From: Verrucomicrobiota bacterium
GTDB lineage: Bacteria; Verrucomicrobiota; Verrucomicrobiia; Chthoniobacterales; UBA10450
DNA: 17,191 nt
Reading direction: 5' to 3'
Assembly (NCBI GenBank): GCA_003218615.1
Contig: QHOD01000034.1
Span: 1 to 17,191, forward strand
Shown: positions 6,973-14,513 of the stretch, one piece after another
Numbering within the stretch: the first letter of the stretch is position 1
Layout of the letters: every line of letters begins with the position of its first letter
The notes under the pieces: generated by a model
What the model saw: the letters and a program-made list of their open reading frames with translations, nothing else
Databases searched by the model: none
What the model was told of the DNA's origin: nothing
Made by a program: the position numbers and the translations under genes

Positions 6973-8289
6973 TTAGCCGGCGGGCTTCCAGCCGCCGCCG
7001 GCTTGTCTTTGCCAGCCTTGTCGCTTGCAGCGGATCAGCTCAATTGAGAGTCCGATAAATAGCAGCAGCGCGGCAAAAAATGTATTACCGTAAAGTTGCG
7101 CGCCGCGTGGGAATGGCAACGCCAACGCAAGTATCGCGAGCGCCGGCAAACTCCAGCAAAGAGAGGCTAAGCCTTTTCCGTCGATCACGCGTTGCGTTAT
7201 CACTGCAAACGGCAGCATGAGCCAGGAAAAGAAATACCCGAACGAAAGCGGAGTGATCATTAGCATCATCAAAAGGAGCAATGCGAATTCGATCGCGTCG
7301 CTCTCCGCCGTGCGCATACCACGCTGCGGCATCACTGCCGTAAACAGGATGCCCAGCGCCAGCGCGACGCCGATCAGGATCGCGTTGACGGTCGGGAACC
7401 GAAGGTCGGCGAAGTTTACATAGGTCGGTGTATCCGGAGCGGAAGCGGCATCGGCATCGACGTGCCGAAGTAAGCGATTGGCGACACCAACAAGAGATTG
7501 ATTTTTCCAGGTAAAGCTGCGCCTGGGGCGCTGGCCCACGCCGGCTGCGTCGTATTTCAACATCCCCACGCTCCACTTCTCCAGATCGCGCCATGCTCGC
7601 TCGAATCCGCGGAACGGCGCCGGTAAAACGAGAAGCAAAAACGTTAGCGTCAAGATCAGGCTGGCCGTCGCTTTCCAGTAACGCCGGTAAACCAGATAAA
7701 TAATCGCGATTACTGGAAATGCTTTGATCGCAGCAGCCACCGCAATCAACGCCCCTGCGGAAATTTCGCGCTTCGCCCGTAGCGCAACAAAAGCGCCAAG
7801 CATCAGCGCAAGCAATACCAGATTCGGCTGGCCGAGGTGGTAGCTAGACCAGATGTAAACGATTACCAGCAGACTCGGAATCAGATAGAGCCATACATTT
7901 CTTATGGAGCGGTGGCCGGCGGCAAGAATTGCTGTTAGCCGGGCGCTATAAAGCCAGGCTGCCGAATTGATCGCGACCAGTAGAAGAATTAATCCTCCTT
8001 GCCCCAGCAAACTCGCCCCTGCCAGCAACAGCGCGCAGGGCGGGGGATACATAAAGTCGTACTTCCCGGAGCGAAGGAAAAAGATCTCATCACCAGCGAG
8101 CACATATTTGCCGGTGTCGTACCATAGTTTGTAATCTATGATACTGCGGCCACGGAAATAATGGAGGAGCGGGACGGCCGAGAACGCGATCGTCAGCACG
8201 ATAAAAATCGACACCAGGCCGCGAAAGCCGGCTGGGCTATTTAACCGGCGATCGAGCGCAGCCCAGATCGATTTCGCCGAATCGTTCAC
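6973..8289 (-). CDS. GT87 family (DUF2029) polytopic membrane glycosyltransferase
   Basis: A 438-residue, strongly hydrophobic protein with roughly ten membrane segments, the first near residues 24-44. GT87 features: IIDYKLWYDTGKY (50-61) with candidate catalytic Asp52 just after the first helix, FMYPPP (79-84), GQPNLVLL (153-160), AIKAFP (187-192) and NQSLVGV (263-269). Members are GT-C enzymes, such as mycobacterial PimE, that take mannose or another sugar from a polyprenyl-phosphate donor outside the membrane. The start is GTG, overlapping the gatA stop by 4 nt (GTGA), so it is translationally coupled to gatA. The C-terminal tail (GGGWKPAG) is encoded by a GC-rich palindrome at 6976-7002. 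Acceptor and sugar are unknown. Confidence 0.82.
   Translation of the reverse strand: MNDSAKSIWAALDRRLNSPAGFRGLVSIFIVLTIAFSAVPLLHYFRGRSIIDYKLWYDTGKYVLAGDEIFFLRSGKYDFMYPPPCALLLAGASLLGQGGLILLLVAINSAAWLYSARLTAILAAGHRSIRNVWLYLIPSLLVIVYIWSSYHLGQPNLVLLALMLGAFVALRAKREISAGALIAVAAAIKAFPVIAIIYLVYRRYWKATASLILTLTFLLLVLPAPFRGFERAWRDLEKWSVGMLKYDAAGVGQRPRRSFTWKNQSLVGVANRLLRHVDADAASAPDTPTYVNFADLRFPTVNAILIGVALALGILFTAVMPQRGMRTAESDAIEFALLLLMMLMITPLSFGYFFSWLMLPFAVITQRVIDGKGLASLCWSLPALAILALALPFPRGAQLYGNTFFAALLLFIGLSIELIRCKRQGWQRQAGGGWKPAG
6976..7002. repeat. GC-rich palindrome at the GT87 3' end
   Basis: GCCGGCGG (6976-6983) and CCGCCGGC (6995-7002) form a perfect 8-bp stem with an 11-nt loop. It encodes the last residues of GT87, immediately before its TAA. 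It may act as a hairpin terminator for the minus-strand operon, or be a copy of a dispersed palindromic repeat captured as coding sequence. Confidence 0.45.
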
Positions 8290-9764
8290 ACGTCTCGCAT
8301 GCTCGCGGCGATCGGCGAACGCGTCTTGTGCCAGTCCGTGCTTTGCTCGTAGGCGTGCGCGATTTGCAAAATGCGCCCCTCATCAAAGGCTTTTCCTAAC
8401 AACTGCAAACCAACAGGCAAGCGATGGCCATCGGTCTCGGCGAAGCCGCACGGCACACTGATTCCACAAATTCCGGCGAGATTCGCGGGGCTGGTGAAGA
8501 TATCCGCAAGATACATTTGCAACGGATCGTCCATGCGTTCGCCGAGTTTGAACGCAGGCACCGGGGAAGTCGGCGAAATCAATACGTCCACTTTCTCGAA
8601 CGCCTTGGCAAAATCCTGGCGGATCAGCTCGCGGACTTTTTGCGCGCGCAAATAATAAGCGTCGTAGTAACCCGAACTCAAAACGTAAGTGCCGAGAATG
8701 ATGCGCCGTTTCACTTCCGGGCCGAAACCTTCCTCGCGGGTGCGGCCGTAATGATCGAGCAAATCTTTTGGGTCTTCCGCCCTATGTCCGTAGCGAACGC
8801 CATCAAAGCGCGCCAGGTTTGCCGAAGCCTCGGCCGTGGCCAGGATGTAATAAACAGCGATGGCATAATCAGTCTGCGGCAAAGAAACATCGACAATCTC
8901 TGCCCCGAGTGTTTCGAGTTGTGCAATCGCCGCATCGATCGCGGATTTTACCTGCGGTTCAATTCCTTCGATCATGTACTCCTTGGGCAGGCCCAACCGG
9001 ACGCCACGCAAATCGCGACCCAGTGCCGCCGTGTAATCAGGCACCGGTTCGTTAAGACAGGTCGAGTCTTGCGGATCATGACCGGCAATCGCGTTCATAA
9101 TAAGCGCGGCATCGCGGACGGTTTTTGTCAAAGGCCCAGCTTGATCGAGCGACGAAGCGAACGCGACCAGACCGAATCGTGAAACTCGGCCATAGCTAGG
9201 TTTAAAACCCACGATCCCCGAAAGCGCGGCCGGTTGCCGAATTGAGCCACCGGTATCGGTACCAAGCGCGCCGAACGCTGCGTCTGCGGCAACTGCCGCA
9301 GCCGAACCGCCGCTGGAACCGCCGGGCACGCGCGACAAGTCCCACGGATTTCGTGTCAGCTTAACACCGGAATTTTCCGTGGACGAACCCATGGCGAATT
9401 CGTCCATATTGGTTTTGCCAAATGGAATTGCTCCGGCGGCGCGCAATTTTTGAATCACGGTCGCGTCGTAAAGCGCGCGATAACCGCGCAAAATCTTCGA
9501 CGCGCACGTGCAGGGCTCGCCTGCTACGCTGATGATGTCTTTAATCGCGATCGGCACGCCGCCCAGAGGAAGATCGACATTCGCTTTCTCCGCTTCCTTT
9601 GTGGCAGCTTCAAAATTAGTTGAGAGATAGGCGTCGACCTCTCCATCGACATCTTCAATGCGCGCTCGCAAGGCATCGAGCACTTCGCGGGGCGAGACTT
9701 CCCGGCGACGCAAAAGAGATTGCAGATCGGCGATGTTCAGCGCCGGCAAATCTTTTTCCGTCAT
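8286..9764 (-). CDS. gatA: Asp-tRNA(Asn)/Glu-tRNA(Gln) amidotransferase subunit A
   Basis: A 492-residue amidase-signature protein of standard GatA length. It releases ammonia from glutamine, which GatB uses to convert Glu-tRNA(Gln) or Asp-tRNA(Asn) to the amidated form, in the cytosol. The Ser-cisSer-Lys triad is visible: Lys75 in PIAIKDII, Ser150 in VPGGSSGGSA (146-155) and Ser174 in TDTGGSIRQPA (169-179), with spacing that matches characterised GatA enzymes. The start MTEKDLPALN is set by ATGA overlap with gatC. A longer frame upstream of it lies inside gatC and is not used. The stop overlaps the GTG of the GT87 gene. gatB is absent from this window. Confidence 0.97.
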   Translation of the reverse strand: MTEKDLPALNIADLQSLLRRREVSPREVLDALRARIEDVDGEVDAYLSTNFEAATKEAEKANVDLPLGGVPIAIKDIISVAGEPCTCASKILRGYRALYDATVIQKLRAAGAIPFGKTNMDEFAMGSSTENSGVKLTRNPWDLSRVPGGSSGGSAAAVAADAAFGALGTDTGGSIRQPAALSGIVGFKPSYGRVSRFGLVAFASSLDQAGPLTKTVRDAALIMNAIAGHDPQDSTCLNEPVPDYTAALGRDLRGVRLGLPKEYMIEGIEPQVKSAIDAAIAQLETLGAEIVDVSLPQTDYAIAVYYILATAEASANLARFDGVRYGHRAEDPKDLLDHYGRTREEGFGPEVKRRIILGTYVLSSGYYDAYYLRAQKVRELIRQDFAKAFEKVDVLISPTSPVPAFKLGERMDDPLQMYLADIFTSPANLAGICGISVPCGFAETDGHRLPVGLQLLGKAFDEGRILQIAHAYEQSTDWHKTRSPIAASMRDV

Positions 9765-10051
9765 TCCACAACTTTCGTGACGATGAAAAGGCCGTTTGCC
9801 TGGCGGGGGGCGTTGCTTAGCGCCTGCTCCGCCCTGAACCAATCGCGCGCCTCGTCCTCGCGAAAGACATTGAAAATCGGAACCGCATGCGCGGCAGCCT
9901 CCACATGGCTGACGTCCACTTCGCGCAGCTTGTCGGCATATTTCAAAACGTCACCCAGCTGCTTCTGAAAAAGCGTGGTCTCCGCGTCGGTCAGATTTAG
10001 CCGTGCCAGCCTGGCGACGTACGCAACATCGAGATCCGAAGCTTTGGGCAT
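9761..10051 (-). CDS. gatC: Asp-tRNA(Asn)/Glu-tRNA(Gln) amidotransferase subunit C
   Basis: A 96-residue protein of normal GatC length. It opens with a helix containing VAYVARLARLNLTDAE (9-24), the conserved GatC signature, followed by a linker and a short C-terminal segment ending GLFIVTKVVE. GatC is the small scaffold that wraps the GatA-GatB interface. Its TGA overlaps the gatA ATG (ATGA). Only a weak GAGA lies upstream of its own ATG. It begins 11 nt after a small membrane-anchored protein gene, so it is internal to a longer operon. Confidence 0.95.
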   Translation of the reverse strand: MPKASDLDVAYVARLARLNLTDAETTLFQKQLGDVLKYADKLREVDVSHVEAAAHAVPIFNVFREDEARDWFRAEQALSNAPRQANGLFIVTKVVE

Positions 10052-10062
10052 GATTGTCTCGA

Positions 10063-10434
10063 TTAAAAATGCAGATGGCTCACTAACCAGATGACCGCCA
10101 CCGCCAACGCGATCACCAGGACGAGAAAAACGATCCGCCCCTCACGTCGTTCCTTGCGCAGCGAACGAGGCCGTCGAATGCTCCCGCTTTCATTGGAGTA
10201 ACCTTCGTCTGGCAGCGCCACCGAGACATGGAATCGCTTGTCGGAGGTAGTGGTTTTTGTGCGCCCCTCCTCTCGCCGCGGTCGAGGTGTGTCCGCCGTG
10301 ATCCGAGATGTATTCGAGATCATGCGCTCAAGTTGTTCGACCCTTTCGCGCAGCTCCGCCTCCCGACTAATTAATTCTTCCTGCCTGCGGCGAAGTGGCG
10401 GAGTCGATTTAGGCGAACGACTAAACATCGCCAT
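10063..10434 (-). CDS. Small coiled-coil protein with C-terminal membrane anchor
   Basis: A 123-residue protein, family not recognised. Residues about 15-40 (RRRQEELISREAELRERVEQ onward) are a short charged coiled coil. Residues 45-98 are polar, basic and probably disordered. Residues 101-120 (IVFLVLVIALAVAVIWLVSH) form one membrane helix close to the C-terminus, so it is likely tail-anchored with the coiled coil in the cytosol. The ATG at 10434 overlaps the stop of the upstream coiled-coil gene by one base (TGATG), which fixes the start; a second ATG two codons later is possible. It shares architecture with its upstream neighbour, so the two may form a hetero-oligomer. Any link to the amidotransferase is inference from the operon only. 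Confidence 0.75.
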   Translation of the reverse strand: MAMFSRSPKSTPPLRRRQEELISREAELRERVEQLERMISNTSRITADTPRPRREEGRTKTTTSDKRFHVSVALPDEGYSNESGSIRRPRSLRKERREGRIVFLVLVIALAVAVIWLVSHLHF

Positions 10435-11054
10435 CACCGGCTGGCCATCCAGAAGAAAACAGCAAGAGCAATTACGCCAAAAATGATCAGCGGCAAAGTG
10501 AGCGCGATGCCGATTTGCAACCACTGAGAAAATGAGCGTCCGCCGTTGACACTGTAACTATCGCCTACTGCGTCGGGCAGCGATGCCTCACCGGCGTTCT
10601 GGTCGGTCGCTTGCAGCCGGCTGCGCTGTTCGGCGTACTCCGTGCGTGCGTCATCCACCGTGCTCAACGCCCGGCTCAATTCCTTGTGCAAATCAGCTGA
10701 ATCCCAGTTTTTTGGATCGATGGCTTCAATTAATTCCAAATGCTGCCCGAAACTTTCCCGGGTCGCGCGAAGCTGCTCGAGCCGCTTTTGCGCGTTGTAC
10801 GTTTCGCGCTCGAGCACAACCAGCGAGCGCGTCAGTTTGTCGGTCATTTCCGTGCGGCCGCGCTCCAGCTCTTCCTGACGACGGCTCAACTCCTCGAGTT
10901 CGCGCTTTTGTTTTTCAATCAGCTCCTGTTGGCGTTTGAGCTGGAGCAGTTGCTCCTGGGCTTTTTGCATTTGCGAGTCGAGATGCTCGGCAGAGAGCGC
11001 TTCTTCCTCGCTCAGGTCCAGCATTTGTTCGATCGGTCGAATTTTTTCTGGCAT
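10434..11054 (-). CDS. Coiled-coil protein with C-terminal membrane anchor
   Basis: A 206-residue protein, family not recognised. An acidic N-terminus (MLDLSEEEALSAEHLDSQ, 11-28) leads into a long Gln/Glu/Arg/Lys-rich coiled coil (about 28-105), a second helical part (about 118-148), a polar linker, and one membrane helix (about 178-203, LQIGIALTLPLIIFGVIALA) two to three residues from the end. It is probably tail-anchored. ATG 11054 is chosen because the coiled-coil protein begins cleanly there; an upstream in-frame extension falls in intergenic sequence. No Shine-Dalgarno is visible. It is the first gene of the row leading to gatC, gatA and GT87, with its promoter probably in 11055-11184. 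Confidence 0.75.
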   Translation of the reverse strand: MPEKIRPIEQMLDLSEEEALSAEHLDSQMQKAQEQLLQLKRQQELIEKQKRELEELSRRQEELERGRTEMTDKLTRSLVVLERETYNAQKRLEQLRATRESFGQHLELIEAIDPKNWDSADLHKELSRALSTVDDARTEYAEQRSRLQATDQNAGEASLPDAVGDSYSVNGGRSFSQWLQIGIALTLPLIIFGVIALAVFFWMASR

Positions 11055-11184
11055 GATAAATCGTGACTCACCGCGGCTCGCTCGATCCGAGGTCGCCAAG
11101 CGCCATATTAATGAGGAGACATTAGAATTCCACACATTTCGGCGTTGGACGCGCGAAAATTTTCGTCAAAGCTTCCCAGACAAA

Positions 11185-11302
11185 GCGCCAAATTCCAACA
11201 TCCAAACTCCAAAGAAGTTCCAACCATCAAGCAAAACGCCACAGACGGATCGAAGATTGAAGCTTTAAGTTTCTCTGGATGTTGGAGCTTGGGATTTGGA
11301 GC
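11185..11302. repeat. Inverted pair of NNNCCAA heptamer repeats
   Basis: The left block is GCGCCAA, ATTCCAA, CATCCAA, ACTCCAA (11185-11212), then AGAA and GTTCCAA (11217-11223). The right block is the opposite orientation: CTGGATG, TTGGAGC, TTGGGAT, TTGGAGC (11275-11302). TCCAACATCCA (11194-11204) and TGGATGTTGGA (11276-11286) are exact inverse complements. The pair occupies nearly half of the 255-nt gap between the rRNA methyltransferase and the coiled-coil gene, ending 7 nt from the methyltransferase stop. A long hairpin is possible. No gene was recognised in the gap. Confidence 0.6.
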
Positions 11303-11309
11303 TTCTCCT

Positions 11310-12479
11310 TCACCGGCCCGGCATCATTTCGAGCAAGACGCCTTTGAAATATTCTGTTTCTGGCAAAGTGGGCAGCACCGGATGATCCGGCGCCTGCTCA
11401 AAGCGGCGAAGCCGGCGCGCTGACCGCCGCGCGTCCACCAGCGCATCGGCGATCATTAGGGCGAACGCGTTTTCACTGACGTGATGCGAACAGGAAAATG
11501 TCGCGAGCAATCCATCTTTCGACAAAAGTTTGAAGGCGCGAACGTGGAGCTCACGATAGCCACGCACGGCATCACGCAACCCGCTTTTCGTCTTCGTGAA
11601 CGACGGCGGATCGAGAACGATCAGGTCATATTGTGCTCCCGCTTTCTCGGCTCCTCGCAGGAATTGAAAAACATCCTGCTCGATCCATTCCACTTTTAGA
11701 CCGTTTCGCGCAGCATTTCGTCTTGCACCCGCGATATTCTCTGAATTTTCTTCCACGCCGGTAACTTCGATCGCTCCGCCTTGGGCACAAGCCAATGCAA
11801 ATGCGCCGTGATTCGTGAAGCAATCGAGCACACGCCTGTCCTTGGCATGTTGTGCAACGGCTCGATAGTTCTGCTTTTGATCGAGATAAAAACCGGTCTT
11901 CTGTCCGCGCAAAAGATCGACCTCGAACTTTAGGCCGTCGATTTCGATGGCGATTTGCGAAGAAGCATCCCCGCTCAAAACGCCACTGCGCAATTCAAGG
12001 CCTTCCGCGCGGCGAACCGGCGCATCGTTTCGCTCAATGATCGCTACCGCGCCAAAAAGATCGACAATCGCATTCGCGATCAAATCCTTTCGCAGGTCCA
12101 TTGCAAGCGTGACCGTTTGCAACACGAAATAATCGCCATATCGATCGACGATTACCCCGGGCAAGCCGTCGCTCTCGCTCCAGACCACGCGGCAGAGTTT
12201 CGAATCCACCGCTCGTCGTTCCCGGTATTCTGCTGCTTGCGCGATCCGGCGTTTGAAGAAATCCAGGTCAAGATCCTGCTTTCGCCGTGAGAAACGCCGG
12301 GCCACGATTTGCGATTTCGAATTGTAAATGGCGCTCCCAATCAGGTGATCACGGCCATCTTTAAGCGAGATAACGTCGCCATCCGCCGGTTTACCGAAAA
12401 CCTTCAGGACCTCACTGGAAAATACCCAATCATGTCCATGCAAAATTCGCGCACGCGGTTTGACGACGATTCCACCCAT
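11310..12479 (-). CDS. Class I SAM-dependent rRNA methyltransferase, RlmI/RlmK family
   Basis: A 389-residue protein. The N-terminal PUA-like domain (about 1-75) carries RILHGHDWVFSSEV (11-24). The central part is the RlmI-type insert, and QKTGFYLDQ (193-201) precedes the Rossmann methyltransferase: VLDCFTNHGAFALACA (217-232) as SAM-binding motif I, LDPPSF (289-294) as motif IV, and a cysteine in FSCSHH (328-333) typical of RNA m5C enzymes. E. coli RlmI makes 23S m5C1962, which is the best guess for this protein. ATG 12479 is preferred over an in-frame GTG at 12497 because family members begin just before the KPxRxxxxxxxHxWVF segment. It is divergent from purC, with start codons only 20 bp apart. 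Confidence 0.9.
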   Translation of the reverse strand: MGGIVVKPRARILHGHDWVFSSEVLKVFGKPADGDVISLKDGRDHLIGSAIYNSKSQIVARRFSRRKQDLDLDFFKRRIAQAAEYRERRAVDSKLCRVVWSESDGLPGVIVDRYGDYFVLQTVTLAMDLRKDLIANAIVDLFGAVAIIERNDAPVRRAEGLELRSGVLSGDASSQIAIEIDGLKFEVDLLRGQKTGFYLDQKQNYRAVAQHAKDRRVLDCFTNHGAFALACAQGGAIEVTGVEENSENIAGARRNAARNGLKVEWIEQDVFQFLRGAEKAGAQYDLIVLDPPSFTKTKSGLRDAVRGYRELHVRAFKLLSKDGLLATFSCSHHVSENAFALMIADALVDARRSARRLRRFEQAPDHPVLPTLPETEYFKGVLLEMMPGR

Positions 12480-12499
12480 GCAGTAATGATGTCGCACTT

Positions 12500-13390
12500 A
12501 TGGCGGTCTCTCCACAATCCTTTCTCGATCTTCCCGACATTAAAAAACTGCGCAGCGGCAAAGTGCGCGAAGTTTTTGATCTCGGAGAAACGCTCCTCTT
12601 TGTTGCCACCGATCGCCTCTCCGCGTTTGATGTGATCTTGCCAGATCCGATTCCGCACAAAGGCGCGGTCCTGAATCAGCTCTCCGCGTTCTGGTTCAAG
12701 CGATTCAGCAAGGTTAAGAATCATTTCGTTACCGCAAACTTCGATGAATTTCCGAAAGAATTGCAGGCGTTTCGCCCCCAGCTTGCCGGCCGTTCGATGA
12801 TCGTGCGAAAAACGAAACCGCTGCCGGTGGAATGCGTCGTGCGGGGCTACCTCGCTGGTTCGGGCTGGAAAGAATATCAGGAATCGCAAAGCGTTTGCGG
12901 CATCAAATTGCCCTCGGGCCTAAAACTGGCTTCGCAATTGCCAGAGCCAATCTTCACGCCGGCGACAAAGAGCGACACCGGCCACGATCTGAACATCGAC
13001 ATGAACGAGTGCCGGCAAATTTTGGGCAACGAAATGGCAGAGCGCGTTTGCGATTTGAGTTTGCAAATTTACGCCGCCGGCCGCGATCATGCTGCGCAAC
13101 GCGGCATCATTGTAGCGGACACGAAATTTGAGTTTGGAACGGTCGATGGGCAGTTGCTCTTGATCGACGAGTGTCTGACGCCGGATTCATCTCGTTTCTG
13201 GCCAAAAGGTCAATACATCGTCGGGCAAAGCCCGCCCAGCTTCGATAAGCAATTTGTTCGCGATTATCTGGAGACGCTCGATTGGAACAAGACACCGCCG
13301 GCGCCGTCGTTGCCGCAGGATGTAATTACGAAAACGTCCGCCAAATACGTGGAAGCATTCGAGCGATTGACCGGGGAAAAATTAAGGTAG
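12500..13390 (+). CDS. purC: Phosphoribosylaminoimidazole-succinocarboxamide (SAICAR) synthase
   Basis: A 296-residue enzyme that joins CAIR and aspartate using ATP in de novo purine synthesis. Conserved segments: GKVREVFD (20-27), ATDRLSAFDV (36-45), ECVVRGYLAGSGWKEY (111-126), IFTPATKSDTGHD (151-163), DTKFEFG (207-213) and DECLTPDSSRFWP (223-235). The length fits the longer SAICAR synthase class that includes yeast Ade1, rather than the ~240-residue E. coli form. The start is ATG with no Shine-Dalgarno in the 20-nt gap to the divergent methyltransferase, so its promoter must overlap that gene's 5' coding end or the message is nearly leaderless. It converges on mdh. Confidence 0.97.
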   Translation: MAVSPQSFLDLPDIKKLRSGKVREVFDLGETLLFVATDRLSAFDVILPDPIPHKGAVLNQLSAFWFKRFSKVKNHFVTANFDEFPKELQAFRPQLAGRSMIVRKTKPLPVECVVRGYLAGSGWKEYQESQSVCGIKLPSGLKLASQLPEPIFTPATKSDTGHDLNIDMNECRQILGNEMAERVCDLSLQIYAAGRDHAAQRGIIVADTKFEFGTVDGQLLLIDECLTPDSSRFWPKGQYIVGQSPPSFDKQFVRDYLETLDWNKTPPAPSLPQDVITKTSAKYVEAFERLTGEKLR

Positions 13391-13417
13391 CTGCGCGACC
13401 GGCGGGCGCGTCGCAAC

Positions 13418-13438
13418 GGACGGCTCGGAGATCCGTCC
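13418..13438. terminator. Hairpin between convergent purC and mdh
   Basis: GGACGG (13418-13423) pairs with CCGTCC (13433-13438) around a 9-nt loop; the hairpin ends directly at the mdh stop codon. It sits in the 48-nt convergent gap and could serve both genes as a bidirectional hairpin. No T-run follows on either strand, so it may equally be a dispersed palindromic repeat. Confidence 0.45.
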
Positions 13439-14422
13439 CTACCCCAGCAGATCAGTAACCAGCGATTTTTCTTCTTTCAGTTCCGCGACCGATTTGTCGA
13501 TCTTGCCGCGGCTGAATTCGTTGATGGGAAGTTTTTGCACAATCTCCCATTTGCCACCGCGCACGCGAACCGGAAATGACGAGATCAATCCTTTATCGAC
13601 ATCGTAACTTCCGTCCGAACAAACCGCGACGCTGTGCCAATCGTCGCCCGGCGTATCATTCGTGAGCGAACGAACGCTACCGACAATCGCGTTCGCGGCC
13701 GAACCGGCGGAAGAAAGTCCGCGGGCCTTGAGCACCGCTGCGCCACGTTGCTGCACGGTGGCGATGAATTCCTCTTTTAGCCATTTGTCATCCTGGATCA
13801 CTTCATTCGCTGGTCGATTGTCGATCTTTGCGTTGTAAAAGTCTGGATACTGCGTCGAGGAATGATTTCCCCAGATCGTCATGTTGGTGACGCGGTTGAT
13901 TTCCACGCCTGCCTTATGCGCCAACTGGGCCCGCGCCCGGTTTTCATCAAGTCGGGTCATGGCAAACCAGCGATCGCGCGGAATTTCCTTCGCGTTGTTC
14001 ATCGCAATCAGACAATTCGTGTTGCACGGGTTTCCGATCACCAGCACGCGCACATCAGAGGCAGCATTCCGTTCGATTGCCTGACCCTGGCCGATGAAAA
14101 TCTTGCCGTTGATCCCCAGCAAATCTTTCCGCTCCATGCCGGCCTTGCGCGGGATGCTGCCAACCAGCAACGCCCAGTTGATATCGCGGAATCCTTCATC
14201 CAGATCAGCCGTGGGCACAATCGATTCGACCAGTGGAAAGGCGCAATCGTGCAACTCCATCACCACGCCATCGAGCGCCCCGAGCGCAACTGGAATTTCA
14301 ATGAGATGCAGTGCGAGCGGCTGGTCCGGCCCGAACATTTCACCTGAGGCGATCCGAAAAAGCAGCGAATAACCAATCTGTCCGGCAGCGCCGGTGACAG
14401 CGACTTTAAGTGGAGACTTCAT
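13439..14422 (-). CDS. mdh: Malate dehydrogenase
   Basis: A 327-residue NAD-dependent malate dehydrogenase of the cytosolic (type 2) class, close in layout to the Thermus enzyme. It interconverts malate and oxaloacetate in the TCA cycle. Seen: dinucleotide motif GAAGQIG (11-17), Glu42 at the end of the second strand, consistent with NAD rather than NADP, substrate arginines in PRKAGMER (91-98), GNPCNTN (130-136), TRLDENRA (156-163) with the catalytic Asp159, and the proton-accepting His187 in TIWGNHSST (182-190). The ATG lies 8 nt downstream of a palindromic repeat, without a Shine-Dalgarno. It follows malQ on the same strand. Confidence 0.97.
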   Translation of the reverse strand: MKSPLKVAVTGAAGQIGYSLLFRIASGEMFGPDQPLALHLIEIPVALGALDGVVMELHDCAFPLVESIVPTADLDEGFRDINWALLVGSIPRKAGMERKDLLGINGKIFIGQGQAIERNAASDVRVLVIGNPCNTNCLIAMNNAKEIPRDRWFAMTRLDENRARAQLAHKAGVEINRVTNMTIWGNHSSTQYPDFYNAKIDNRPANEVIQDDKWLKEEFIATVQQRGAAVLKARGLSSAGSAANAIVGSVRSLTNDTPGDDWHSVAVCSDGSYDVDKGLISSFPVRVRGGKWEIVQKLPINEFSRGKIDKSVAELKEEKSLVTDLLG

Positions 14423-14430
14423 GATTCAAT

Positions 14431-14513
14431 TAGCCACGGATGAACACGTATGAAACACGGATTTTCCAAATGCAATTCTCTCATCCGAGAAAATCCGTGT
14501 TCATCCGTGGCTA
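14431..14513. repeat. Long imperfect palindrome filling the malQ-mdh gap
   Basis: TAGCCACGGATGAACACG (14431-14448) and its exact inverse complement (14496-14513) form an 18-bp stem. Inner arms ACACGGATTTTC (14455-14466) and GAAAATCCGTGT (14489-14500) give a further 12-bp pairing, in part sharing the same right arm. The left arm has an 11-nt insertion relative to the right. On the minus strand the first three bases of the element (TAG) are the malQ stop codon. It takes up essentially the whole intergenic region and could act as a terminator or RNA stabiliser. From memory, the CCACGGATGAACACGGAT theme is common between genes of related bacteria. Confidence 0.7.

Noticed and set aside
8424..9182. 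Long plus-strand open frame opposite gatA
   Set aside because: gatA has its full catalytic triad and family length; the antisense frame shows no recognisable domain and follows from codon composition.
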